Source: Caenorhabditis elegans | Taxonomy: Eukaryota > Nematoda > Chromadorea > Rhabditida > Rhabditidae | Reading direction: 5' to 3' | Length of the DNA stretch: 64,000 nt | Assembly: GCF_000002985.6 (NCBI RefSeq) | Contig: NC_003284.9 | Span: 7,812,001 to 7,876,000 of the forward strand | Shown here: positions 15,194 through 28,137 of the stretch, piece by piece | How positions within the stretch are numbered: the stretch's first letter is position 1 | Layout: every line of letters starts with the position of its first letter | Made by a program: the position numbers and the translations under genes | The notes under the pieces: generated by a model | Databases searched by the model: none | The model's input: the letters and a program-made list of their open reading frames with translations, nothing else | What the model was told of the DNA's origin: nothing

Positions 15194-18100
15194 TCAAATT
15201 TGTTCATCACACCAATAACTGGAATAGCTTCCATTAAACCGTTCTGGACTACCATTCAGGCTGAGTGGTTTACGAACATTTTTATGAAGAAACTTTTTCA
15301 GTTGGTCGAGTTTAGCAAGCAATCTGGAATAAACTTTAATTTTCGGAGGTTCTGAACTGGAAGAATACCTTCGCACAATTTTTGGATTGCTTCGTGCGAT
15401 ATCTTTGGATTCAGTTGGATCTGCTGAAAAAATCGGTTCGATGAAAATTTTTGGGTGAAGTGTTATAGAAAACTTTAGAATGGGACTCAAGTTAAGGCCT
15501 GGTAATTAATGTTACACAAATTCGTCTTATTATTTAGTTTAAAAGTTGTTGGAGATGCTTTAAATTTGAATGAGTTTTTCTAATACACAATGTCATAGTA
15601 TTACATGTGAAAAGTTTGTTCAACATCCGGAAAACTAAGCATTACTCTCAGTTTTATTTAACTTGAATTATTCGATTTATTTAAGGTGTTTTGATATGAC
15701 AAAAACGCTGATTTTTTATACATGTGTAGTACACGTTCCGTAATAATTAACACATACATAATTATTGTTTTTATAAAACAAATTTCATTTTTAAGTTTAA
15801 AAATGAGAGAGAGAGAGAGTTCCAGAGTCTAAAGGGCAATAAGGAACATTTTCGAATTATTGAAAATTGAAAGCATACATAGTCTGTATCACATACACAA
15901 CAAAGGTACCCATTTTTATTACATTGCACATAGACCTTTTTACGTGCCGACAATATATTTTCAGACTTACACCCCTTTAAACTTGCTAATTTCATGCAAA
16001 ATAAATTTTTGGTACACTATCAGCAATTTAAGAACTGCTCGAAGCTCGCCAATTTCAAAACATCAACATCACGTCAATAAGAAATCTTACTAGTGATTCT
16101 GAACAACCGCGTCCTATTTTTGTCCTTTGACATTTTTCGATCGACATTTCCAACGATCAGTTTATAATCTCCGTCGCTGTAAACAATAAAATAGTTCAGT
16201 CCGCTTCTCACCTGACATTTTCAGTCACTAACCGTATTGCAGAGCCGTGATTGTCAATGTTGTAAACAAATTGAAAACGCCTGAACTTTGGTCTACCCGT
16301 TTTTAAATACTCCCACTGATTGATACCGTCACCTGAAAAAAAGCATTGTAAAAAAATAAAATTTAATGTTGAGAAGGAAAATGTACCATATGAATCAATT
16401 TCTAAACCAGTGATAGATAATATTGTAGCGTGCCAATCCACAACATGAAACATCCTAAAAATTCCAAGTTTTACAGATTGCAGGGTCGTTTTTATTAATT
16501 TATGAACTTTGGCAGTTCATGACTTCTTTGACTTATGTTTTACCAAAAAATGAAATGACAAAAATGTGTGATATTTTTCTCAACAGTTTTGTTGCTGATT
16601 AGTTTTGACATCTTTAATCGGAACCAGGGCCCAAATAAGTAAACTGAAATAACTGGACCTAAGGTACCCATTTTTATTACATTGCACATAGACCTTTTTA
16701 CGTGCCGACAATATATTTTCAGACTTACACCCCTTTAAACTTGCTAATTTCATGCAAAATAAATTTTTGCCTAATTGAGATCACATAGTTGTAATAGCTT
16801 CGGCCTATGTATAGGAGGGCATGATCAATCAAAAATTTCTGGAAGTTCGAGGATTTTACTGATGTTTAAGTTTTAAAATAGGCAATATGCAATATATAAT
16901 AGGCAATAATAAGCAATTCGGTAACTATTGAATCTCATAATTTCGGTCAATTTAATATTTTGGCAATGCGATAAATCAACAGTTTGGGATTTCGGAAACT
17001 GTTCATTTTAAATTTTTGAACAAGCAATGACATTTTTAAAAGCTATGTTCGTGGATTTTTTTCTGTTTATCAAGAATTGCTACGGATTTTTAAACAACCT
17101 TCGAATTTTCAGTAATGCGACAGTTTCCAAATTTGTACACATCCAGATTTCGAGACTTTGAAATTTGCCGTTTTTGAAAAACTTAAACAATGAATAACCT
17201 GAAGATTCGAAAAAATTTTTACATGTCAAATTGAAAAAAAAGGAAATTGCCTAATTGCCACCCACAATAAGTTCTAGAGCAAAAACAAATACTACAAGTG
17301 AAATAAATAACATTTCGTTCATACTCTTACTTTTTAAATGACCTAATTGGTGATTCAATTATAAGCTTCTGAATATCAAATTCCATGATTACCATTACAC
17401 ACTCCCAAAGGCCAATTTGTTTTTTTTTTCACATCTTAATATTTAAATGATTTCCGAACTTACATATCCCTTGTTCCACCTTCTTCAATGTACATTGGTG
17501 AGTGCACAAACGTTGTCGTTTTTGTACCACCTTCCCAGATTGTATCTTTCTCACCACGAAGAGGAGCATTGGATGCTCCAAAATTCGCTGTTCCACCATT
17601 CTGAAAGTCATTAGTTCGCCGCATGGGATTTTTCGATTTTTGATGCTCACGTCACTAGTAAACACAATCACTGTGTTTTCATATAAATTAGAGGCTTTTA
17701 GGTATTCCACCAATCTTCCAATTGCAAAATCCATTGCTGTCAGCATCCCTAAAATAGGATTTGATTTTGACGCGCACAACCCGATTAATCCTGTTTTCAT
17801 CCTTTGTGCTCGAAGGAAAGCACCAAAGAATTAAGTCAAAGGTCGCGTCATTTCTGCCCTTTCTTCAAGTATATTGAAGTACCATAGTTGGCCGAGGATT
17901 TTAATTTGATGAATAAATGTTACCACAATAAATGCGACGATAGCGATTTTTGACTCGTGTGCAATACTTGTCGAATGAGCGTGGGACCTCAAAATGAATG
18001 TTGCTTCTTTCCCCTGACCTATTGTTTTTGATTGCTGACTTACTTGAAGAGGCGGGTGTACTGCTTGATAGGAAAGAAACATAAAGAATGGTTTGGAATT

Positions 18101-21100
18101 GTTGTGGTTGTCCAGTACACTCATTGCTACATCAGTGAAAAGATCCTGAAACTATTGAACTGCTTGAAAAATTTAATTTTTCCCCTGTTTTTTCCCATCA
18201 ATCATACCTTTTTTTATCTGAAGTAGGGATGCGGAGCAATCGAAAGTTTTTCAAAATTAAAAATTTTGGAAATTGCTGGTTTTTGACGTTTGCAGAAATC
18301 GGAATTTTCAATACGTTATCAAATCTATCAAAATCAAAATTAAAACGGCAACTTTTGCGCACCACTGTTGTAACTTCGTTTTTGCGAAACCACAAGACAA
18401 AATTGAATAATTAAGATATTTTGAGCTTTCTGAAAAACTTTAAGCAGTATTGAACTTTTTTTCCCTTACAAAGTTTAAATTTTATTTTTAAGAAAAAATA
18501 CAATTTTGAACTTGTGAAAGTATTTTACATGCCAACATTTGGAAATCGAATAACATTTAGCATTTAACAAAAATCTAGTTTTGGTTTTTGTTTTCTAAGT
18601 GCAAACAACAGAAATTGCCTCTTTTCAACAAATTTGATCTCGAAAAAACCGAAAAATGCCTGGTTGTAACATGTATTTTGTCATAAAAACATAATTTTTG
18701 TTGAGCTTTTTGATGACGTAAAAACTTGTATATGTATTGACCAGATTTAGAATGACAAAATCTTGATAAAAATAAGTTACACTTCACCATATTCAGCAAA
18801 CAGCAAAAACAAATTCAATTATTATGGCAATCACTTTTTGAAAAACAAACGTTCAAGAACTGTGGTGAGCTTTATGTTCTATATAAGCTAGTTGTTGTAA
18901 TCAAAAAGGCTCAAAAAAAAATTGACAACACATTTGGTTCCTTTGCAACTTTTCAAGTTTCTCACTTGTTAAAACGCGTGTATCTAGTACAATATAATCG
19001 AAATATTATTTTTATATCTGAATTTTTTTAACTCACCGTTGAGTAAACCCCATTCTGTGAAAAATCTGGTACGCTTTTTCCGCTGCCAACTTCTTCAAAT
19101 AAATCCAATCCCTTGACGACTCTTTTTAGTTCCCGATGGTATTGGTCTGCAATTCGATAAACTTGGTGCGAAAAATAGGCATTGTTCAACATGCTCTTCT
19201 GTGGATTCACCACGTTTTAGCTGCTTTTTGTTGTGTAAACTTCCTTTTCCCTAGAATTTGTTAACAAAGAATTGTTTATTGATGCTTCCTGGCGCACTAT
19301 TACTACTTATCGGCGTATTTTTCTTCTTTTAGTTTTAATTGGAAATTTAGCAAACCAATTTTTTGAAAATCTTTCCATGTGACTAGACAGAAAAAGATGT
19401 TCCAAATGATAAGTCCTTCCCAGAAAATTCTTTTTCGAATTTTCAAAACTCCAGTTTTTGCACCTTAAAAACACTCCAGAAAATAATTATCGAAAACAAT
19501 CTTTTGTCTAAAATGACATCAGGAACTTCCTTCCATTTGACTAAAACTTTTTAGAAAAGTTGCCTTCTTTTGTGCCTTTGTTTAAAAATGTACACATCAA
19601 AAACCAAACTGATCTTAGATTTTCTCGAATGAATTTTTGAAATTAAAAAAAAAACAACAAAATGAATCAGAAGAAAATACAAATTAGAAGTGCCTAAAAT
19701 TGTTTATCTAACGCATATCAGCAGGTGGGAATTCTGATAATCTAAGAGCTGATTTAAATTTAAAAGAAAACTCATACATTTTTTGCCACATGCACTCACT
19801 GAATAAAATTTGTCTTAGATTTAGACTTGAACTTGGGGGTTGTGTGATAGGTGTATTTCACGATTGTTTCCATGGATAAATTTAAAGGTATATTTTTGTT
19901 TTTAGGCTATTGTTTTTAGGATATTGTAAATTCTTTGTTGAAATGTTCAGTGAGAATTCACCTTTTTATTTTTTTTAACTCGCTGGCATTTTATAATACA
20001 TCTAGTACAAAAGAAGAATCGGAATTCGATACAACTCAGTTAAGTATATTTTTTTGGCAAGATTTAAGCGGCGTTAACTCTAGTATTTTCAAATTTGGAC
20101 TTGTGCAAAAATTATTACTGCAGCTTTTAATACTTTTGCAGTTTCACGACCAATCAAAAAAGGCATTTTAGTTATTACTTGATTTCTTGTTTTCTACTCC
20201 AAATATGTTGTTATTCAAAGTGGTTAGTACCTGCTGAGTGATTGAAGTAACCCGTTTGTGGTCCATAAAACCCGTAAAAATAGTCAAAGCCTCTATTTGT
20301 TGGAAGAAACTCTTTCTTGCAATATCCCAAATGCCATTTTCCAACCAAATACGTTGAATAGTCCAATTGTCTCATGTTTTCCGACAGAAATGGAAACATT
20401 GTTGGCACACCGGCAGGCTCCATGTGCAAAAACACGCCATTCTGAAAATGGGTAGCCTGCGTGAAAACACGTTACTCATTCATCATGTTAAGTACCTGTG
20501 TGCCGACCCGAAATGGGTAGTAGCCCGTCATAAAAGCGCTTCGTGTTCTGAGAAAAAACAAAACAACAAGTAGAGTGTGTCTAAAGAAATTGATGTGAAG
20601 CAAACTCACGGTGTGCATAATTGGTTAACGTAGGAATTTGACAGAAGCGCCGTATTTTTGTGAAATGCCAAGTGCCGGAGGTTTGGTGTATGTAACCTTT
20701 AAATGCACTTTTAATGGAAAAACGCTGCATTTTTTTTTACTAGAAAAGCGGATGATTTTCCATATTTTCACAATTACAATTCCAGTCCCAAAATTCAAAA
20801 AAAAAGTAAAATGATTAATATGAGTTTCCAACAATCCGAATTTCAACAACTAATGATTATTGCTCAAATACCGGTTAGTTTGTAAAATTGATATAACAAA
20901 TGAGTGTTGTCGTTACAAATCTCAGCATTATTTACACTTTTGGAAATGCATGAAGAAAATGTTAAATTTCGTTTTGTCTCCGACTATATTTTTTCGTTTT
21001 TTCTTTGCCGTTTGGAAGTTGGCTTTTCAACAATTCTGTTGTTTTATATATTCTGTTACCAAGTAAGATTGATTGAAAACTGTAAATATTGTAACAAGTC

Positions 21101-22035
21101 TGAAACAATAAAAAACAAGGCAACTTATGTAAGATCTAAAAACTACTATGCAATGTTTGAATAAATGATGCTTATGTAGTTGCCGTACTTAAAAAAAATT
21201 AAACACTAAAACAAAATTCCGTAACTTTTTTGCAGTGTTAGGATTATAAACGGTGGGTTTCTAACTCAAAAAATGCAGCTTAACCTCATATGTAAATTTA
21301 ATTGTCAATTAAACTAGAAATCAATGGGTGATTGAATTTTGGGTCCGGCTACATAGGAAATGAAAGAAAGTTAATTTAATTGTTTTCAGTTTAAGTAAAT
21401 TGTTTCCTGTGATGGTAATATAACCAAATATCAAAGTGAAACTTTTCATTTTTCTTTAAACCTTTTTAATATCATTAAAAAAGTGGCAATTGCCTAGTAA
21501 CCTATTTTGAAGTTAATTTTTGATGTTTCTAACAAGATCCTTGTGGGGGCATTTTATCGCTAACACAATCAGTCACATTGTGCACATCGCGAGTCGAAAT
21601 CGAATTGTGCACAACGCAAATGATTGTGATAGTATGCGCACCCGGTCCGAGTGAGCATTTCAGGAAGCTCACTATGGCAAGTTAATTGTAAACATATTTA
21701 GGACAAGAACCTGCAGTACGTCACTTACAGCATTTTGGAAATTTTGAAAACTTTGGCTTAAAAAGGTTGAAAATCTAAATATGTTTGGAGTGCTCATTGA
21801 TATTATTTAATTATGTTGAACTGTTATGAAAATGTTTATGCAAAACTCCCACTGATAATGCTTCATTGTTAATAACTTACGTGCTATCCTTCCAATCCAC
21901 ATCGCTGAACCCAAGATCATCTGCCATTATAAACAAAACATTTGGCTTCTGCGTGGCGGTTTGTCCATCTACACCAGTGATCCCATGATTGTGTAAAAGT
22001 AATAACAAAAAAGTAGGGAGCGTCGTCCGCCGCAT
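15194..22035 (-). CDS. sul-3: SUL-3, type I sulfatase (arylsulfatase B-like)
   Basis: Fourteen exons on the - strand (21881-22035, 20610-20696, 20496-20547, 20231-20441, 19037-19146, 18044-18145, 17924-17987, 17651-17748, 17464-17600, 16387-16454, 16233-16332, 16091-16176, 15369-15423, 15194-15323) keep phase and give 484 residues. Sulfatases hydrolyse sulfate esters in lysosomes or outside the cell. An N-terminal hydrophobic signal peptide is followed by PNVLFIMADDLG with metal-ligand aspartates at 39-40. The catalytic signature C-T-P-T-R (79-83) lies across an exon boundary; its Cys is the residue converted to formylglycine. Later motifs are LVGKWHLGY, HPPLQVP, TSDNGG and a PLRGEKDTIWEGG block. 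All core residues look present, so it should be active. The in-frame ATG at 22035 is preferred because it places the signal peptide at the N-terminus; the frame stays open upstream to 22164. It is convergent with eef-1A.2. The symbol comes from recognition of the locus (C54D2.4). Confidence 0.88.
15903..16011. repeat. 109-bp direct repeat, copy 1 (sul-3 intron 12)
   Basis: This segment is identical over 109 bases to 16661-16769, as read base by base. It lies in the intron between sul-3 exons 12 and 13 and contains no exon of the model. Confidence 0.9.
16661..16769. repeat. 109-bp direct repeat, copy 2 (sul-3 intron 9)
   Basis: This is the second identical copy in the same orientation, 758 bases from the first, inside the intron between sul-3 exons 9 and 10. 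The two copies bracket exons 10-12. Confidence 0.9.
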
Positions 22036-23023
22036 AGAAAATGGACACAAAACAGTGTAAGCCTCCCGCGCTTTGCCCGACGGGACTGTGACCGGGGGAG
22101 GGTAGGACAGTTTGGGAGGATGGGGTGAAGGGTGGGGGGAGAAGACGTGGGAGAAACAGTTCAAGTATTACCAGTATTCGAGAAATTGGGGGAAATAATA
22201 AGAAAACGAGAAAATGAAGATGAAAAAGAGAACTGAAGAATAGAAGATGATTAGTTTCCAATGGCAATTTGGTTATTTTAGGTGAGGCAAACGTTGGTAG
22301 TATCTTTGAACGGCACGAACTTTGCCGACCTTGATGTGAAAATATTTTGATTTCAAACGAAAAACGAAGATAGCAAAGGAAAAATTAAAAACAAATTACA
22401 ATTAGTATCACTTTTAGAATCAACAGTATTAAGATGCTAGTTAGGATAAAAGATACTCGTCACAAAATGTCTTAAATTTGATCACACTCCGCAAGCTAAC
22501 CCGACCTCAAATAAAGCGTTGGCGACATGAACTAGCAGGCACTTGTCAACTAAATGTTTCTCTCAATTTTTCAACAATTTCTGACAAGTGATGTCAATCT
22601 GAGTGAATCAACAAGCCAAGTGATTTTGCTTTATTTCATTGTTTAAAACTAAATGACCTTTCTATTAACTAAGGTAAGGTCAATAACGGCACTTGACTTT
22701 GAAGCGGATGGAAAAATGTTAAGCTTTCTTTTTTATGTTGCGAACAAAAAATGCATGTGATTTCGGAAAGCTTGTAAGACAGGGAAGCATATCCTTCCAA
22801 ATTCATAAAAAGATTTATATAAATAACTTCAAGTGAGTACTTTCCGATTTTCATCAAATAAAAAGCGTGAAAAGCATCAACACCAAACTTTCGACAATAA
22901 AGTTTAGCATCTGAGTTCTATTTCGTAAATTTGCTTCGTGAAATTGTGTAGCAGCATATCTTGGCGTGGGAAGCTTATTCATAGTTTGATTGATGGATAA
23001 TCTTGTCATTGCAAACAGTCTTC

Positions 23024-23042
23024 ATATATATATATATATATA
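23024..23042. repeat. (AT)n microsatellite
   Basis: About nine AT dinucleotides run without interruption in intergenic DNA upstream of sul-3. Confidence 0.85.
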
Positions 23043-24296
23043 ACAACAAAAAACATGAGAAAAAAAACCAAAACTGAGAAAAAAACGACAAAACTTTTTC
23101 GTCTACCTAATAATATAAAAAATTGGAAAATTTTTTGAGTCACAAAGTGGTGAAAACTGATCTTGCGTTATTTTTCTAGAAATATGAAGCACTCATGTGT
23201 AAACGTGTAAAATTAAATTTTTTTGACAGACGACTTTCAAAAAATTGATTACAGTTGTGCTTTCGCTGCTTTTTGACTCGAGAAAAAATTTTTCCTAATA
23301 GTTTTGAAAGGTTTTATCCTGGTATTTGGTATTTTTAGTTCCACAGAAATGGTTTTAATCATTTTCCCAAGTGCCGTAGATCACTTTTAACAAGTTTAGT
23401 AACAGTTTTTGAAGTAATACTGATAGTTCTTAACTTTCATTGTTTGCTCTAGCATAAAACTATTTCTATTTAAACTCAATAGATATGTACATCAAAAAAT
23501 GTAGAAAATTGCATTACATTTCGTGATTTTACATAAATATCGTGTATCTCTACAAGTACAAGGAAGTTCATTTGCATATTATGTGAAACATTGAACCTGG
23601 CTACACCAAGCAAGCTCATTTCTTTTGACCTCTCGATTGTCCACTTCAATTAAATAAACTGAGTCATTTAATGAATTCCCCTTCAAGTGCAAACTATGCG
23701 TCTAGTCAGGAAATTAAACGAAAGTGGTTTCTTTTTGTCATTGTTCTAGTTGATTGAAAATTGAATTTTGACTGGTTTTTTGAAAGGTTAATTAATCATT
23801 TTTGGATACTAAACAATGGAAACAAATTTTCATGAAAAGTTCCAACTATTCATATTAATGTAGACTTTTGGGGAAAGCTCATTTTGATAAGCTTTTGATC
23901 ACTCAGAAATAGTATCAATGAGTACGTTTTTGAATTTTGAATAATAATATTTTCAATCTAGCAAAAAAATTCACACTTATAAACATCTTTTGTAACCACT
24001 AGAACAAATTTTGTCTGGAAAACAATTTAAGACATTTTTTTTCACGGGAATGTGAATAATTCATACAGGGCGGATTTCAGACAATGCGTATTTTTCATGT
24101 ATAGGCCCAAAATGTGCTGAAATGAACAGAGTTTGTAATGAAAATTTTCTATAACTTTAAAAATGTTTTTATGGCAGTTAAAAATTTTGTAAAAAATAAC
24201 CAACTGTAAGCTAAAATCTCCAATTTTGGGTTTTTTCTGTACCACTGCGGTTTGATTTTATTTTAATTAATCACCCTTTACTGCATATACTTAAAA

Positions 24297-24418
24297 TTTA
24301 TCTTACTTTGTTTTGTTTATTAAGGACTATTTAAAACCGCTCTGTGATCAAAAATTAACAAAATTGGTCACCCATAGGCTTTATATGTACCTAAATCAAT
24401 AAAATAAAGTAAGATAAA
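24297..24418. repeat. Short inverted-repeat pair, possible degenerate element
   Basis: The 13-mer TTTATCTTACTTT at 24297-24309 recurs as its exact reverse complement at 24406-24418. The 96-base interior contains no gene. A small non-autonomous DNA element is possible, but terminal details are not clear enough to name a family. Confidence 0.4.
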
Positions 24419-26936
24419 CTACCAAAATATGAAACAAATGGCAATTATTTTTTTTAGCTAAAAGTAGGTCATTTTTTGAAGTTTTGAACCGCCATAAAAC
24501 TGTTTTGAAAAAAAAAATCGTTTATGTGAGCTTAATGCAGGTGTTTTTGTTCCTCATTGAACAAGAAACCGTTTTACTGTCTACATCCCAGAGTTGATGT
24601 TTCATAAAAACAATTTCTACGCGTTGATTGAATTGTCAATGATATTTGATCACTACTTTGAATTTAAAATTTCAGGTAGCCACCTACAAACTCTAAAAAA
24701 ATTTCTCAACACGCTTCAAAAATTCACAAATGCATTGACCTGTTTCTAAAACATCTGGCTGACATTTTTTCACAATTTTCGAAATAACTTTCAATCCTTG
24801 CAACGTTTTCCACAAACTTTGACATTTAACATAGTTTAGAATGTTTCTTAGGGTGTTGAAAAAAGCTCGAAATCTGATTGTTGCCCAGTCTGTTTTTTAA
24901 AAATCTGTCAAAATCAGTTGTACTGTCCTTTAAGTGGTCAACTTCACCTAGACACATCCCAATTTTGATTATGTTCAGCTATGTGTTTCACTATAAAACA
25001 ATTTTTCCAATTGAATAGAGTAGGAAACATGCCACGTGTGCCCTGAGATATCTTATTTTTTAGTGGATACTGCGTAGGAAGTATTGTTGTAGCGTGAGCG
25101 TTCGTAGAATCATGGCTTCTTATTACTATGTTTTTGTGCAGATATTTGGTAGCAATTACTATTTTCTCAAACCTTGATTCGATTCTGTAATCCATCCAAA
25201 ATGAACATGAAGCTCCTGAGAGTTGTTTTTCCGGTTTTCCAACTACTTTTTATAAAGCCTGTTCGCAATGTGACATCAGTAAAATGAAATAAGAATGTAA
25301 CTTTTTTTAATAAAGAAAAAAATGTTGGATAGTCCAAACTCATACAAATTTAATTCATTCAAAATTATGTTAGTCAGGAGGGCTCTTAGAAGTGAGGAAA
25401 GGCGCGGGTGGAAGGCGTGTCATTGCTCATTCATTTCTGACTTTGTTTCTATTTTTAGCTGAACTCATTTATCGCAAAGAAACGTCAAATGATTTTTTTT
25501 TGCGAACTCTGACCTTCTTATTTATCCCATCAAAAATTCCTCATATAATTTTAGATTTCACTCTTGAAAGTCTATCTGTTAATTTTGAATTCCTAAATTT
25601 AAGAGCCATGAAACTTAATCCTTCCTTTTTTGGAAATTATCACTAGTTTCAGATGAGCCGGATCGCGTGACTCTACTCCACGTAGTACTATAATTTAGTA
25701 TTCTACCTTTCACAAAAATTTATGGGATCCAATTTTTTTCTTCACAAGCTGTTACACAATGTGGTACTATGTAGAGTACATTACTAGTAATACACAAGTA
25801 TTGCTAGGATAGACAACTTTGTTTTTCAGGACTTTATTTTGTTTTTCTTGTTTTACTTGCTTTTCAATTTTCAATAAATGAAGCGGAAAATGTTCGATCA
25901 TCATTTGTTCTTGTTTTGCGGCAGTCAAGTTGACAGTTAAAGTCACAGAGCCCATGTTTTTGAGTCATTCTCGGAATCATCAAAAATTTCCTTCCAGTTA
26001 CTACTTGAAAAAATTTTTTAAAAAAGTTGACTCTCTACTTTAACGAGCGACGAGGGTAATTCATCATATTTACTCATACCCTTATTATTTGAATCCACAG
26101 ACTTCATCCATGATGTCCCACCCTTTCAAATTTCTATTGGCTATCATGAGAGTTATACTTACTTCCGCACAATGTTGTCTGTATAAATATTGTACATAGT
26201 TTGATAAACTTGTTAGACTTACGCCGAAGAGTGTTCCAAACTTACCCAAAAATTGTAATCTCTTAAAGTGTCAACTTGTTCCTTTAAATTCCTCCCACTG
26301 AGAACCTCAAACATGGGAAAACCTACCCATTGTTCACGTCACAAAATCAAAAAAAAATCTAAGGGGCGTGGCTAAGAAAAATACACCACTCCCCCACCAT
26401 ATAAGCTCCATTCCTCCTTTCAAGAAAACTGAACAAAGAGGTTTGTGTCATTGCAAGCGACGCGCTTCGAACTTGTGCCTCCTGCAAACACTATCCTTTG
26501 TTAGACGTCTGAGGGTGTTAAGATTAGTTGCAAATGCGATGAGTACACGTACTCTCATTTGAAAACATACTACTAGGTACTATCATTTTTTTAAATTCTG
26601 ACCACATTCGAAAATCCGTTTCAAACAACCAATCCCCCAGATGCTGATTAGCTGATCCACCCTCTTTTTTTATTTTTTTATTTCCAAATTCTACACTCCA
26701 AAAATATAACTTTATTCATCAAAAATATTTCTGTCAAAACAAGTAGGCGTTAGTATCCATTCACTAGTAACCCAGTGACGCTGTGACACGCCTGCTGGCT
26801 TTACGAGTTCTCATCAACTCATTAATCTTCATTTTTCTTGCAAATGTTTTTCACTTCCCTGCATTCAAAGTTTAAACAAACATACTAATAACTGGTTCAG
26901 GTTCACGTCAACCACATCAAACCCTCGTGTGTAAAA

Positions 26937-27201
26937 ATGCTTCGAATTGGACACTTCTTCCTTTTCGTCATCCTTACTGTTGCTGTGTTGTCAATTCCAA
27001 CTAGTTATTCGAAGAGCAAAATGCTTAATAACATCTTCAAACAAATTCACAACAAGTAAGAGTTTCAAAGTCAATCCGTTATAGTAATTCAATATTCATT
27101 GCAGAAAAGCCGTCGGAGACGCCTTCCCATACGAGACCTACGGTTTTGGAGATGCTGGATACGGCTTGGGTGACGAGCAAAACTACTTCGTTATTGTCTG
27201 A
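26937..27201 (+). CDS. Small secreted peptide precursor, 71 residues
   Basis: Exons 26937-27055 and 27105-27201 join in phase across a 49-base intron with canonical GTAAG and TTGCAG ends. The product begins MLRIGHFFLFVILTVAVLSI, a clear signal peptide with likely cleavage near residue 25. A basic segment (about 26-41, ending HNKK) follows, then an acidic, Gly- and Tyr-rich tail with YGFGDAGYGLGDEQNY. The KK pair could be a processing site, so a neuropeptide-like or antimicrobial-type peptide is possible; neither is established, and I do not recognise the family. There are no cysteines. A TTCAG acceptor ends at 26900, fitting a trans-spliced leader. No neighbour shares its strand within 3 kb, so it is not in an obvious operon. 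Confidence 0.75.
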
Positions 27202-27363
27202 ACAAATTTTCGAATTTTAATACTTCAACACTCCCCATTATCACTACCTTCTGATCTCCACTCCTCAATTTTTCTTTCTAAAATGCCCACTTTTTCAATT
27301 ACCTTAATATTATTAATTTCAATTATGATCTCTCATATAATTCGTTGTTCTCAGACAGAAGAT

Positions 27364-27369
27364 AATAAA
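27364..27369 (+). terminator. Probable polyadenylation signal of the 71-residue peptide gene
   Basis: AATAAA lies about 163 bases after the stop codon on the same strand. Confidence 0.5.
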
Positions 27370-28104
27370 CTTTTCACTGTTACGCAGTGGGCCGGTGATC
27401 ATAAAGCAGAAACAAGCAAGAATGGAGTGTGAGTGGCAGTGTAATATGAATCGGAACAAGTGCGATTGACGGTGATCACCAATCTTGGAATGTTTCCAAG
27501 TGGTCGTTCAAAGTTAGGAATTCGTTATTATCGAATTTTTGTTTGTTGAGAAAATGAGTGGTTGGTAAATCAAAAACTGATGCTTTTCAGGTTTACTTAT
27601 ATGGATTGTATTTCAGCTCTCAAGTAGGCTTTAGAACGAAGCTTATGTCATTTTTAAGGAGAGTAAGTCACTAGGTACAGTGAATTAAGCGGCAGAGGAT
27701 AATTTTAAACAAGAAAGAAGTTGAACAGAAAATCTGAATTTTTTTCAAACAGCTCCATCAAACGATTTTTCAGATTTTTTAAGCTTCAGCGTTTTTGAAC
27801 ACATACCTAAATCCACATTTGAAGCAATTTCAAGATAGTGAAGTTAGTAAGAGTTGTAAAAAATGTGCTGGAAAAGGTTTTATTTTGATGTCTAATTGTG
27901 AGAAGAAATAGTTTCCTGTGTCATTGTTCCAAGTAACAGATCATCTGTAAATGAGTAATTTCCCAAATGGCAACTGAACTGCATTGTTTTGAGTCTATTA
28001 GTCATTGGTAAAAGTTCATTTCCAGATTTAATAGTCTAGACTAAGCATCTTGGGAACCACATCACTTCACCAAAAAAGTTGCACTTTATCATGTTATGAA
28101 TAAA

Positions 28105-28137
28105 ACTAATAACAATGGCCCAGCCATTGTTATTAGT
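28105..28137. repeat. Perfect hairpin, 15-bp arms and 3-base loop
   Basis: ACTAATAACAATGGC is followed by CCA and then its exact reverse complement, with no mismatch. It could form a cruciform in DNA or a stem-loop in RNA on either strand. Confidence 0.9.

Larger units (their letters stand above)
22036..26936. other. Divergent spacer between sul-3 and the 71-residue peptide gene
   Basis: This 4.9-kb stretch separates two gene starts on opposite strands and probably holds both promoters. It is AT-rich, with a TA microsatellite near 23030 and an inverted-repeat pair near 24.3 kb. A TATA-like element occurs at about 26397-26403. No convincing exon chain is visible. The frame at 26368-26562 is short, with no family resemblance. 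Confidence 0.55.
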
